Assembly (NCBI RefSeq): GCF_030908405.1
Contig: NZ_CP133089.1
Span: 372,001 to 436,000, forward strand
Length of the DNA stretch: 64,000 nt
From: Aminobacterium sp. MB27-C1
GTDB lineage: Bacteria; Synergistota; Synergistia; Synergistales; Aminobacteriaceae
Direction: 5' to 3'
In this document: positions 9,195 through 17,677 of the stretch, piece after piece
Layout: every line of letters starts with the position of its first letter
How positions within the stretch are numbered: position 1 is the first letter of the stretch
Translations under genes and position numbers: made by a program
Notes under the pieces: model-generated
The model's input: the letters and a program-made list of their open reading frames with translations, nothing else
What the model was told of the DNA's origin: nothing
Database searches by the model: none

Positions 9195-10055
9195 TCAGGC
9201 CTGTTGTGCCCGCTTCATTCGTTTCCAGTTTTTGAAAATCAATGCAAAAATAACTAAAATATAAGGAAGCATCAGAGCTAAATGGCTTGAAAATCCAAAG
9301 GATTGAAGCTCTATCCCTACTGTTTGCGCAGCACCGAAGAGAAAAACGCCCACAACAGTCCAGAGGAGATTTCCTCCCCCAAAAATGACAGCAGCTACGG
9401 CAAGCCAACCTCGCTCTGCACTCATTCCGCTGACAAAAGCAACTAGATATGAAGTAGAAAGAAATGCTCCGGCCATTCCGACCATGAGCCCATTTATTGC
9501 GAGGGCCTTAAAACGAAGACGTATCGGAGAAATTCCCGCGGCAGAAAGAGCTTCTTCATTTTCTCCTACAGCTTTTAAACGCATTCCAAAAACACTTTTG
9601 GAATCAAAGAACCAAAAAATAAAGAAAAGAACGAAGGCTACTATTATGATTAAAGAAAGGTCACCAAGCCATGGTATGTGTACGTCTGGAATGCGAACCA
9701 TACGTGGATCCCTGAATCCTCCCTTTACATGGAAAATACTTTTCATAAGAAGAATAGATAGACTATCGGCAAGAATATTGAGGGTCATTCCGACTACCCA
9801 TATGTTAGCTCTTAAAAAAACGCAGAGGAGCGCGAATAACATGTTAAAAAGCAATCCCGCAGCCATGCCGAAAAGAATTCCGATAACCCAACTTTCAAAA
9901 AAATAATTGCCGCAGACGGCAAAAAAAGACGAAATGAGCATAGCTCCTTCTTGACTGATATTGAGAACACCGGTTTGTTGTGTCCATGTTCCGCCAAGAG
10001 CAGTGAGCAATAAGGGGGTAGACATTCGTATTGTTGCTCTGACAAAGTCAAGCAT
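9195..10055 (-). CDS. Nucleoside ABC transporter permease (BPD_transp_2 type), second subunit
   Basis: 286 residues, mostly hydrophobic, with about eight predicted membrane segments. It has the family pattern ALGGTWTQQTGVLNISQEGAMLISSF near the N-terminus and VGENEEALSAAGISPIRLR in the loop that contacts the ATPase. This is the RbsC/BmpC-like permease fold that pairs with BMP binding proteins. It starts 3 nt after the stop of the other permease gene, so translation is probably coupled. Confidence 0.87.
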   Translation of the reverse strand: MLDFVRATIRMSTPLLLTALGGTWTQQTGVLNISQEGAMLISSFFAVCGNYFFESWVIGILFGMAAGLLFNMLFALLCVFLRANIWVVGMTLNILADSLSILLMKSIFHVKGGFRDPRMVRIPDVHIPWLGDLSLIIIVAFVLFFIFWFFDSKSVFGMRLKAVGENEEALSAAGISPIRLRFKALAINGLMVGMAGAFLSTSYLVAFVSGMSAERGWLAVAAVIFGGGNLLWTVVGVFLFGAAQTVGIELQSFGFSSHLALMLPYILVIFALIFKNWKRMKRAQQA

Positions 10056-10058
10056 GGT

Positions 10059-11114
10059 TTAATCCTCCCTGATACGATTTGCCAAACGGTTTGCGATAGA
10101 TATTCCAGCAGTTACAAAAAGAACGGCGCAGCAGACAATGACTGACACTAACTCTTGAGGGATGTCGGTCATAAGCTCCATTTGAAGGGCTCCAGAGCTC
10201 ATAACGGAATAGACAAGAGCGGCGATAATTCCTCCAAGAGGAGAATAAGTAACCATCATGGCCAGTATCATTCCTGTCCATGTGTACCCAGGTGAGATAT
10301 TAATGAGAAAACGATAGTGGTCTCCCATGACCAAAAGGGAACCGGCAAGACCTGCAAGGGCTCCACTTAAAAGCATGGCTGTCATTTGTCTGTTTCGTAC
10401 ATCAATACCTCCATATTGTGCGAAGCGAATATTCATGCGGGAAGAGCGCCAATCATATCCCCATACAGAGAGGGTCATGAGAATCGTAACAGCAACTACT
10501 GCTACTATAGCTATGTAAATGCCAGTGTTAAGAGTTCCAAAAATCTGGAAGTGGGAAAGGCGCATGGCTTCAGCAATTTTTTCGGTGCTTCCTGCACTTG
10601 TTCTTTCTCCTGCGTATGGTCCGGTAGCAAGGAAGGTCGTAAAAAGGATGGCAATGGAATTAAGCATTATTGTAAGAACAACAATATTGAGACCACGATC
10701 AAGATGTAGTTTGCCTGGAATCCAGGCCCAAAAAGCGGCTGCGCTTATTCCGGCGGCGAGTCCAAGGGGTATGAGTATAAAACCAGGCATCCCCGCAAAC
10801 TCTATTCCAATAAAAGCGGCTGCAAAGGCGCCGAGATAGAGTTGCCCTTCAGCACCAATATTCCACATTCCGGCATAAAAAGCGACAGCTATACTCATTG
10901 TTGAAAGTACAAGAGGAACAGCTCGTGCTAAAGTAGCTAGAAAAGCATCGGTGTCTCCCAGAGCACCTATAATCATTTCAGCATAGGCTTCAATTGGGTT
11001 AGCTCCGTAAAAAAGGATAAGAATAGAGCCAATAAGAAGACTCAGGCCGAAAGAAATAAGAATGATGCATTGATCGCGATAGCGGGAAAACCAGTCTTTT
11101 AGTGAATAATTCAC
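10059..11114 (-). CDS. Nucleoside ABC transporter permease (BPD_transp_2 type), first subunit
   Basis: 351 residues with many hydrophobic helices. It carries AVPLVLSTMSIAVAFYAGMWNIGAEGQLYLGA and the coupling-loop region RFAQYGGIDVRNRQMTAML, both usual in the longer permease of BMP-type transporters. It lies 4 nt behind the ATPase gene and 3 nt before the second permease gene, so the four transport genes form one tight minus-strand unit. Confidence 0.87.
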   Translation of the reverse strand: MNYSLKDWFSRYRDQCIILISFGLSLLIGSILILFYGANPIEAYAEMIIGALGDTDAFLATLARAVPLVLSTMSIAVAFYAGMWNIGAEGQLYLGAFAAAFIGIEFAGMPGFILIPLGLAAGISAAAFWAWIPGKLHLDRGLNIVVLTIMLNSIAILFTTFLATGPYAGERTSAGSTEKIAEAMRLSHFQIFGTLNTGIYIAIVAVVAVTILMTLSVWGYDWRSSRMNIRFAQYGGIDVRNRQMTAMLLSGALAGLAGSLLVMGDHYRFLINISPGYTWTGMILAMMVTYSPLGGIIAALVYSVMSSGALQMELMTDIPQELVSVIVCCAVLFVTAGISIANRLANRIRED

Positions 11115-11118
11115 GTTT

Positions 11119-12630
11119 TTATACCCCCTCTAACATTAAACGTCCGATAAGGGTTCGATTTGCCTCTTTTCGAGGAAGAATGGCAACTAATGTTCCTCTG
11201 TTGATAACGGCAACTCTATCGCTTAAAGATAAGACTTCGTCAAGGTCTGCAGATATGAGTAAAATAGCTTTTCCGTCTTTTCGTAAGCTAAGGAGACGAT
11301 CATGTATAAAGGATATTCCACCAATATCGACACCTCGTGTAGGTTGAGAGACAAGAAGAAATTCAGGAGCCTGTTCTAATTCACGCGCCATAACAAGACG
11401 CTGCATGTTTCCTCCTGAAAGAGTTCCTGCTTGAATATTTTCATTGGCAGCCATGACGTTATATTGTTTCATAAGATTTTGAGTGAATTTTTTGATGGCG
11501 GGGAAATTTTGGAAAAAGTTTCTTTTTAAGAAGGAGGATTTATATTGATAGCCTAAAAGAGCGTTGTCTTTTAATGAGGCCAGGGGAGCTAAACCTGTTT
11601 TTATTCGATCTTCAGGGATATATGAAAAACCTTCACGTCTTCGCTTCAGAGGAGATAGGTAGGTAATATCTTTTCCCCCCATAAAGATTTGCCCTTCTTT
11701 AACGGTACGAAGACCTGAAATAGCTTCTTCAAGTTCGCTCTGTCCGTTACCGGTAATACCTGCTATTCCTACTATTTCTCCTTTATGAACTTCCAGCGAA
11801 AAATCTTTTATAGCCTCTTGGTGCCTGTCCCCGAGAACGGTGAGATTTTTTATTTCAATACAGGATTTTAATTCATGAGATGAAGTTTCTTCTAAAACAG
11901 GAATATGTACGCTGTGTCCAACCATAAGAGAAGCCAGATTTTCTGCATTTGCCTCTGCACGGGGTAACGTGGCAATATGTTTGCCTTTGCGCATGACTGT
12001 TATAACGTCAGAAATTGCGAGAACTTCATTGAGATTATGGGCAATAAAAATAATGGTTTTACCAGCTTTACGAAATTCTTTAATAATCGAAAAAAGGCCA
12101 TCTATTTCTTTAGGAGACAAAACTGCTGTTGGTTCGTCGAAAATAAGAATTTCGGCTTTTCTATAAAGAAGTTTGAGTATTTCCACTCGCTGCTGAATAC
12201 CTACCGGTAAAGAGTGAACAGGAGCTAAAGGGTCAATTTCGAGTCCATACTGTGAAGAGAGTGACGCAACGCTTTCTATTGCCTGCTTATCATCAAAAAC
12301 CAAACCATGAAAAGGTTCGTCGCCAAGAACTACGTTTTTATACACAGGCAGCGAGGGGACAAGCATAAAATGTTGATGAACCATTCCAATTCCGTATTTC
12401 ATTGCATCCCGAGGGGTTTTTATTGAAATTTTCTGTTTGTTAAGCTCGAAAGAGCCTGATGTGGGTGAATATAAACCATAAACACATTTTACAACTGTAG
12501 ATTTTCCTGCTCCATTTTCACCAACTAAAGAATGAACAGTACCACTGGCTATTTCTAGAGAAAAATTATCGACGGCTTTAAGTTTCCCGAAGTTTTTAGT
12601 AAGTGCGGAAATAAACAGAGATGACATCAT
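11119..12630 (-). CDS. Nucleoside ABC transporter ATP-binding protein (two ATPase domains)
   Basis: 503 residues, a tandem ABC ATPase of the sugar/nucleoside (RbsA/BmpB) type. Domain 1 has Walker A GENGAGKST and Walker B ILIFDEPTAVLSP. Domain 2 has a degenerate Walker A GITGNGQSE, the signature LSGGNMQ, and a Walker B region reading FLLVSQPTRGVD, where the usual acidic residue is Ser, as is common in this subfamily. Two adjacent ATGs (12630 and 12627) follow GGAGGG; a TTG further upstream would overlap the RBS. It is the first gene of the operon. Confidence 0.88.
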   Translation of the reverse strand: MMSSLFISALTKNFGKLKAVDNFSLEIASGTVHSLVGENGAGKSTVVKCVYGLYSPTSGSFELNKQKISIKTPRDAMKYGIGMVHQHFMLVPSLPVYKNVVLGDEPFHGLVFDDKQAIESVASLSSQYGLEIDPLAPVHSLPVGIQQRVEILKLLYRKAEILIFDEPTAVLSPKEIDGLFSIIKEFRKAGKTIIFIAHNLNEVLAISDVITVMRKGKHIATLPRAEANAENLASLMVGHSVHIPVLEETSSHELKSCIEIKNLTVLGDRHQEAIKDFSLEVHKGEIVGIAGITGNGQSELEEAISGLRTVKEGQIFMGGKDITYLSPLKRRREGFSYIPEDRIKTGLAPLASLKDNALLGYQYKSSFLKRNFFQNFPAIKKFTQNLMKQYNVMAANENIQAGTLSGGNMQRLVMARELEQAPEFLLVSQPTRGVDIGGISFIHDRLLSLRKDGKAILLISADLDEVLSLSDRVAVINRGTLVAILPRKEANRTLIGRLMLEGV

Positions 12631-12674
12631 ATCTCCCTCCAATTCCGGTGGGAAGCCTTTTTTACAATGTTTTT

Positions 12675-12683
12675 ATTGTAGCA
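12675..12683 (-). promoter_or_regulatory. Extended -10 promoter for the nucleoside uptake operon
   Basis: On the minus strand the sequence reads TGCTACAAT, an extended -10 element, about 45 nt upstream of the ATPase start. No good -35 is visible, as is usual for extended -10 promoters. Confidence 0.45.
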
Positions 12684-12714
12684 CGATTTTAAAAAAACTG
12701 GAGTGTAAAAACAT

Positions 12715-12744
12715 AAAGGGACCCTGAAATTCAGGATCCCTTTA
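12715..12744 (-). terminator. Terminator after the nrdD-nrdG-radical-loop operon
   Basis: AAAGGGACCCTGAA pairs with TTCAGGATCCCTTT with one mismatch, forming a compact hairpin 46 nt after the small NrdD gene and before the promoter of the next minus-strand operon. Confidence 0.6.
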
Positions 12745-12789
12745 TGAAGAGTCTAATAGATTGTTTATTTTTATATTTTTAAGTTCTTC

Positions 12790-12936
12790 CTATTTTTCTT
12801 CTTTTCTTAAAACGTTATCGAATGTTTTTCTATCTTTGAATTCTTCTTTTTTCCCTTTATTCCATTGGGAGACGGGAGTTAAAAAACCTACGACACGTGA
12901 ATAAACTTCACACTTAGTCCGTTTTGCGCTATTCAT
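12790..12936 (-). CDS. Separate glycyl-radical loop peptide of anaerobic ribonucleotide reductase
   Basis: 48-residue gene with AAGGAGGAG 5 nt before its ATG. The sequence contains CEVYSRVVGFL and PVSQWNKGK followed by EEFKDRKTF, which is what usually forms the last 40 or so residues of full-length NrdD. Gly17, in RVVGF, matches the residue that carries the glycyl radical in class III reductases (family consensus R-V-x-G-Y). The large NrdD chain encoded at 13673-15709 stops just after its zinc-site cysteines and lacks this loop. I therefore read this gene as the radical-bearing C-terminus supplied in trans. It follows nrdG by 50 nt on the same strand. Confidence 0.8.
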   Translation of the reverse strand: MNSAKRTKCEVYSRVVGFLTPVSQWNKGKKEEFKDRKTFDNVLRKEEK

Positions 12937-12986
12937 TTTTTCTCCTCCTTAACTTTCTCCTTAAACTCAGTTTCGTCTTTAATTCT

Positions 12987-13676
12987 CTAGTTACGTATTT
13001 CCACATTTAAAACATATTTTAAAGCGATCTCTTTGAAATGCTCTAATTCAGCTATTGAAAAACCACGTTGCTTAGATAGTTCATTTAAAAGAGTATTAGA
13101 AGGTCTGAAATTTTGAATAAAATATTTCTTTGAGCCTTCTATCATTTTACCTATTTTTTCAATCTCTTCTTCATCAGTAAATCCAGGTACAACGGTAGTT
13201 CTAAACTCGTGAAAGACAGAGGATTTTTCCAATAGCTTAATGGTTTGAAATATGGGTTCTATAGAACCGTTGTATCCTGCTGTCGAAACATATTGATCTG
13301 GAGATGCTTTGACGTCCATTGCAATATAATCTACAAGCTCTTTTTCCAATAAAGTCTGTATGATTTCAGGTTTGCTACCATTCGTATCGATTTTTATAAG
13401 AAAACCCATTCCTTTTATTTTTTCTACAAAATGTAAAAGATCAGAGTGTAACGTGGGTTCTCCTCCGCTGATAACGACGCCGTCAAGAAGGCCGGTTCGT
13501 TTTTTAAGCAAATCAAAAAAATCAATTTCTGAAATATGTGATGTTTCTTTTCCCACTACCAGTTCCGGATTATGACAGTAAGGACACCGAAAGTTACATC
13601 CTTTTGTAAAAATAACGGCTGAAACTTTCTCTGGATAATCGATGAGACTTGACGGAACAATACCAGCTAAAATCAC
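12987..13676 (-). CDS. nrdG: Anaerobic ribonucleotide reductase activating protein (radical SAM)
   Basis: 229 residues. The radical-SAM cluster motif CNFRCPYC lies at about residues 28-35, followed by VVISGGEPTLH, the SAM-binding GGE motif. NrdG uses a [4Fe-4S] cluster and S-adenosylmethionine to abstract hydrogen from a glycine of NrdD and so form the glycyl radical. The start overlaps the nrdD stop by 4 nt (ATGA), which implies coupled translation. In this organism its target glycine probably lies on the separate 48-residue peptide encoded next. Confidence 0.9.
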   Translation of the reverse strand: MILAGIVPSSLIDYPEKVSAVIFTKGCNFRCPYCHNPELVVGKETSHISEIDFFDLLKKRTGLLDGVVISGGEPTLHSDLLHFVEKIKGMGFLIKIDTNGSKPEIIQTLLEKELVDYIAMDVKASPDQYVSTAGYNGSIEPIFQTIKLLEKSSVFHEFRTTVVPGFTDEEEIEKIGKMIEGSKKYFIQNFRPSNTLLNELSKQRGFSIAELEHFKEIALKYVLNVEIRN

Positions 13677-15709
13677 TTCGTTTTCACTTCTTCCTCATAT
13701 CCATTTTCTGCATCGCAGTAAGGGCAATATTCGTGAGCTCCTGGAATATAGCCATGAATGGGACAAATACTAAAAGTAGGCGTAATCGTAAAATAAGGAA
13801 GATGGAAGTTCTCTGCAATTTTTCGAACCAAACGCTTCGTGCTTTCACCGCTAGGCATACTTTCTCCTAGGAAACCATGGAAAACGGTTCCTCCTGTGTA
13901 GAGTGTCTGGAGGTTGTCTTGAAGTTCCAAAGCTTCAAAAATATCATCGGTATATCCTACTGGTAGCTGAGTTGAGTTTGTATAGTAAGGTTCTGCTCCC
14001 CAACGTCTCACTTTATCCTCGTTGGCAGCAATAATGCTATTGCCGTAACGGTCTTTATCGAGGCGTGCAAAGCGATAGCTTGTTCCTTCAGCTGGAGTTG
14101 CTTCAAGATTGTAAAGATTGCCAGTCTCTTCCTGAAAATCTGAGAGACGTTGCCTCATAGCTGTCATCACTCGAGTTGCAAATGCCATCCCTTCGGGGTC
14201 TGCAATGGTTTTACCCATAAAGTTCATCAATGCTTCATTCATTCCGTTAATGCCAATCGTATTAAAGTGGTTATTCCAATACATTCCAGTTTCTTCTCTT
14301 ATAGAGCGAAGATAGAATTTAGAGTAAGGATAAAGGTTTGCATCTGTTAATCGTTCAAGAATTTTTCGTTTTATCTCGAGACTTTCTTTTGCTATATCCA
14401 TAAGTTCAAATGTGCGCTGTAAAAAGTTCTCTTCATCCTTGGCGAGATAGCCGATACGAGGCATATTTAAAGTCACGACACCTATTGATCCGGTCATGGG
14501 ATTCGAACCAAAAAGGCCACCGCCTCTTTTTCGGAGCTCTCTATTGTCCAAACGTAGACGGCAACACATAGAACGAGCATCGTCTGGACTCATATCGGAG
14601 TTAATGAAGTTCGAAAAATATGGGATTCCATAACGAGCGGTCATGTCCCATACCGAGTTGAGCACGTCATTATTCCAATCAAAATCCTGCGTTATGTTGT
14701 ATGTGGGAATAGGGAAGGGGAAGACTTTGCCTGTAGCGTCTCCCTCTAGCATGACTTCCGCAAAAGCGCAATTGAGCATATCCATTTCTTTCTGGAAGTC
14801 CTTATATGTTTTATCCATAGGTTGACCACCTACTATCGCTGGAAGGCCACCAAGAACAGCAGGGGGGATAAGGTCCATCGTAATATTCGTAAAAGGTGTC
14901 TGGAATCCTACACGGGTGGGAACATTCAGATTAAAAATAAATTCTTGTAGAGCCTGCTTTACCTCACGATATGTAAGATTATCGTAATAGATAAAAGGAG
15001 CCAGATATGTATCAAAATTAGAAAATGCCTGAGCTCCAGCAGATTCTCCTTGCATCGTATAGAAAAAATTAACAATTTGTCCAAGCAAACTTCTAAAATG
15101 TTTCGCTGGCTTACTGCTCATTTTCGTCTGTACTCCAGTAAACCCGCTTACAAGAAGATCATAAAGGTCCCAGCCACAACAATATACTGAGAGGTTACTC
15201 AAATCATGAATATGCAAATCACCTGCAATATGGCGTTCCCGTACTCGAGGTGAATATATCTCTTGAAGCCAGTATTGAGCAGTTAGTTCAGATGCAATAT
15301 AGTTATTAAGCCCTTGAAGGGAGTAACTCATATTACTGTTCTCATTGACTTTCCAGTCTAGCTTTTTAAGATACTTGTTGATCATGTCTGCTGCACTGCC
15401 GAGAAGTTTTTGCGTATCTCTCATTTTGGCGTGCTGCTCTCGATACAGAATATATGCTTTTGCTATAGAGGCATATCCCTTCTCTATCAGGAATTTTTCC
15501 ACAAGATCCTGTACTTGTTCTACGGTAGGAATTCCTTCCTCCTTATAGAAAATTTCAAGAAGAGAAACGATTTGCCGAGTAATTTCTTGGCCGACTTCTG
15601 CGGGGTTTGCATGATTAACAGCTTTAGCCGCTTTCATTACAGCCGTTGTAATTTTCTTTTCATCGAAGGGTACTTCATGGCCATCTCTTTTCCGTATTCG
15701 ATGTATCAC
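13673..15709 (-). CDS. nrdD: Anaerobic (class III) ribonucleoside-triphosphate reductase, catalytic chain lacking the radical loop
   Basis: 678 residues. The ATP-cone allosteric domain is at the start (IRKRDGHEVPFDEKKI). The glycyl-radical barrel follows, with NLYNLEATPAEGTSYRFARLD and YTGGTVFHGFLGE. The chain ends soon after a zinc-site-like CPIHGY...CPYC. The usual C-terminal radical loop (R-V-x-G-Y) is absent; a 48-residue gene at 12790 carries it. I chose the GTG at 15709 because AAGGAGG lies 8 nt before it and the ATP cone begins there; an upstream ATG at 15787 would add 26 unrelated residues. The enzyme reduces NTPs to dNTPs without oxygen. Confidence 0.9.
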   Translation of the reverse strand: MIHRIRKRDGHEVPFDEKKITTAVMKAAKAVNHANPAEVGQEITRQIVSLLEIFYKEEGIPTVEQVQDLVEKFLIEKGYASIAKAYILYREQHAKMRDTQKLLGSAADMINKYLKKLDWKVNENSNMSYSLQGLNNYIASELTAQYWLQEIYSPRVRERHIAGDLHIHDLSNLSVYCCGWDLYDLLVSGFTGVQTKMSSKPAKHFRSLLGQIVNFFYTMQGESAGAQAFSNFDTYLAPFIYYDNLTYREVKQALQEFIFNLNVPTRVGFQTPFTNITMDLIPPAVLGGLPAIVGGQPMDKTYKDFQKEMDMLNCAFAEVMLEGDATGKVFPFPIPTYNITQDFDWNNDVLNSVWDMTARYGIPYFSNFINSDMSPDDARSMCCRLRLDNRELRKRGGGLFGSNPMTGSIGVVTLNMPRIGYLAKDEENFLQRTFELMDIAKESLEIKRKILERLTDANLYPYSKFYLRSIREETGMYWNNHFNTIGINGMNEALMNFMGKTIADPEGMAFATRVMTAMRQRLSDFQEETGNLYNLEATPAEGTSYRFARLDKDRYGNSIIAANEDKVRRWGAEPYYTNSTQLPVGYTDDIFEALELQDNLQTLYTGGTVFHGFLGESMPSGESTKRLVRKIAENFHLPYFTITPTFSICPIHGYIPGAHEYCPYCDAENGYEEEVKTK

Positions 15710-15803
15710 AGTAGAGGCCTCCTTAATTATGGGAGTAATTTCAAATGCACGAGGTCCGATTATACAGTGCTTTATAGAAAAGACCAAATGTTTATATGAG
15801 TCT

Positions 15804-15837
15804 ATATAGCGTCATTTATAATATTATAACGCTATAT
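15804..15837. promoter_or_regulatory. Inverted repeat in the nrdD / PEP carboxykinase divergent region
   Basis: ATATAGCGT (15804-15812) and ACGCTATAT (15829-15837) are perfect 9-nt inverted arms around an A/T-rich centre with TATAAT-like -10 sequences on both strands. The arms resemble the ACWCWATAT half of NrdR boxes, but the spacing does not match the usual paired boxes. It is probably an operator for nrdD. Confidence 0.45.
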
Positions 15838-15975
15838 GTATGGATTTTCTTCGTACTTCTCTTTTTTTCTCTTTTTGCTTCTAGTCGGAATCGTGTGCAT
15901 ATTGTAAGATGAATGACATCTTGTCTTCTGATATTTTTAACATTTTATGAGCCAGTGGAGAAAAGGAGTGTTCAC

Positions 15976-17637
15976 ATGGCGACTTTCGGAAATTACAAAG
16001 ATGACGAATCTTTCAAAAAAATTACCTCACGAATCAGAACCACCATCGAAACTGCTTTTTGGGGTAATAACGTTTTCCATATAACAACACCGCGTGAAGC
16101 ATATGAACTCGCAAAAAGAAGCCCTGGAACAGTGGAACTGACGGGAATGCCAGTATATGAACCGGAATGGCAGGGACTTCCAACGGGATGCAATGTCCTT
16201 CTTTTTAATGATGGAGCTGTCGTAGGACGGTGCGCAGCAGCGAGACGTATTATTGGTGAGCCTAACGTGTCTCTTGATGAGTACGCGACAAAGTTGCGGG
16301 AAGCAGTCTACAATATGCGCTATAAAGATTTATATGCTACGGAAGCTGTTATTGGTCTTGAGAAAGACTTCATGGTTAGAGCCCACCTTCTCATTCCTAA
16401 AGGGCATGAAAATATGCTCTATAATTGGGTTCTAAATTTCCAGTATATAAATAAAATTTACAATGAAATGTACAAAGAGTCTAAAAAATATGTTGAGGGT
16501 GATATCTATATATTGGCAGATCCAGACTGGAAACATCCAGATCATCCTTTAGGCTTGTCACTTTTTGATCCAGAGCATAATTGTGCTGCTGTTTTAGGAA
16601 TGCGTTATTTCGGTGAGCTAAAGAAGGGAACACTGACATTGGCGTGGGGAACTGCCGTACGCAATGGTTTTGCTTCGTGTCATGGAGGATTAAAAAGATA
16701 TAATCTTTCTGGAGGGCGTTCCTTTGTTGCCGCTGTTTTCGGCCTTTCCGGGTCGGGAAAATCTACTATCACTCATGCTCGGCACCAAAATAGATATGAT
16801 ATTACCGTACTTCATGACGATGCTTTCGTTATTAATCTTAAAGATAGGTATTCCATAGCTTTGGAACCTTCGTATTTTGATAAAGTTCAGGATTATCCTA
16901 TGGGGTGTGATGATAATAAATTTATTGTTACGCTTCAGAATTGCGGAGCGGTGCGTAATGAGAATGGCCTTGTTTGTGCCGTTACAGAGGATCTCCGTAA
17001 TGGAAATGGAAGAGCTATAAAGTCTAAACTTTGGTCTCCAACTCGTGTCGATCGAATAGATGAACCTATAAATGCTATCTTCTGGCTAATGAAAGATCCA
17101 ACTATTCCTCCAGTTCTCAAACTTACAGATCCGGTTTTGGGAGCAACTATGGGGGCAACATTAGCTACGCGAAGAACGACGGCAGAACGTCTTGCTCCTG
17201 GAGTTGACCCGAATGCTCTTGTTTTTGAACCCTATGCTAACCCCTTCAGAACGTATCCGTTAAGCATAGATTACAATCGCTTTAAAGCCCTTTTTGATAG
17301 TGGTGTAAACTGTTATATTCTAAATACGGGAGATTTTATGGGCAAAAAAGTGCAGCCTTGCCATACTCTTTCAATACTCGAATCAATCATTGAAGGGCAT
17401 GCCTCCTTTAAACCTTTTGGCCCGCTGCGTACAATTGAAATAATGCATATCGATGATTTCTCTGTTTCACTCAACGATGTGAACTATAAAAAAGAAATTT
17501 TTGCTCGCATTAAAGATCGAATTGCTTTTGTTAAATCAAGAGAATCGGAACGGGGAGGAGTAGATAAGCTTCCCAGAGAAGCTCTTGAAACTCTTCAAAG
17601 TTTAACAAGGGAGTTAGGATATCCCGGAGAAAATTAA
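15976..17637 (+). CDS. pckA: Phosphoenolpyruvate carboxykinase (ATP)-like enzyme, divergent
   Basis: 553 residues. P-loop FGLSGSGKSTI at about residues 255-265 corresponds to PEPCK kinase motif 1. VLHDDAFVI replaces the usual GDDEH-type metal-binding motif. Later stretches align with the PEPCK C-terminal half (NPFRTYPLSIDYNRF, CYILNTGDF, CHTLSILESII). The family interconverts oxaloacetate + ATP and PEP + CO2 + ADP. I chose the ATG at 15976 for its AAAGGAG 7 nt upstream; an upstream ATG lacks an RBS. The odd kinase-2 motif leaves some doubt about substrate. Nothing nearby shares the pathway directly. Confidence 0.68.
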   Translation: MATFGNYKDDESFKKITSRIRTTIETAFWGNNVFHITTPREAYELAKRSPGTVELTGMPVYEPEWQGLPTGCNVLLFNDGAVVGRCAAARRIIGEPNVSLDEYATKLREAVYNMRYKDLYATEAVIGLEKDFMVRAHLLIPKGHENMLYNWVLNFQYINKIYNEMYKESKKYVEGDIYILADPDWKHPDHPLGLSLFDPEHNCAAVLGMRYFGELKKGTLTLAWGTAVRNGFASCHGGLKRYNLSGGRSFVAAVFGLSGSGKSTITHARHQNRYDITVLHDDAFVINLKDRYSIALEPSYFDKVQDYPMGCDDNKFIVTLQNCGAVRNENGLVCAVTEDLRNGNGRAIKSKLWSPTRVDRIDEPINAIFWLMKDPTIPPVLKLTDPVLGATMGATLATRRTTAERLAPGVDPNALVFEPYANPFRTYPLSIDYNRFKALFDSGVNCYILNTGDFMGKKVQPCHTLSILESIIEGHASFKPFGPLRTIEIMHIDDFSVSLNDVNYKKEIFARIKDRIAFVKSRESERGGVDKLPREALETLQSLTRELGYPGEN

Positions 17638-17677
17638 CAATAGTATCGAAAGAATTTTATTTGGTAGGTGAATAGAT

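Noticed and set aside
12790-12936. The small NrdD-like gene as the result of a frameshift at the nrdD 3' end
   Set aside because: A complete nrdG lies between the two parts and the small gene has its own RBS and start codon.
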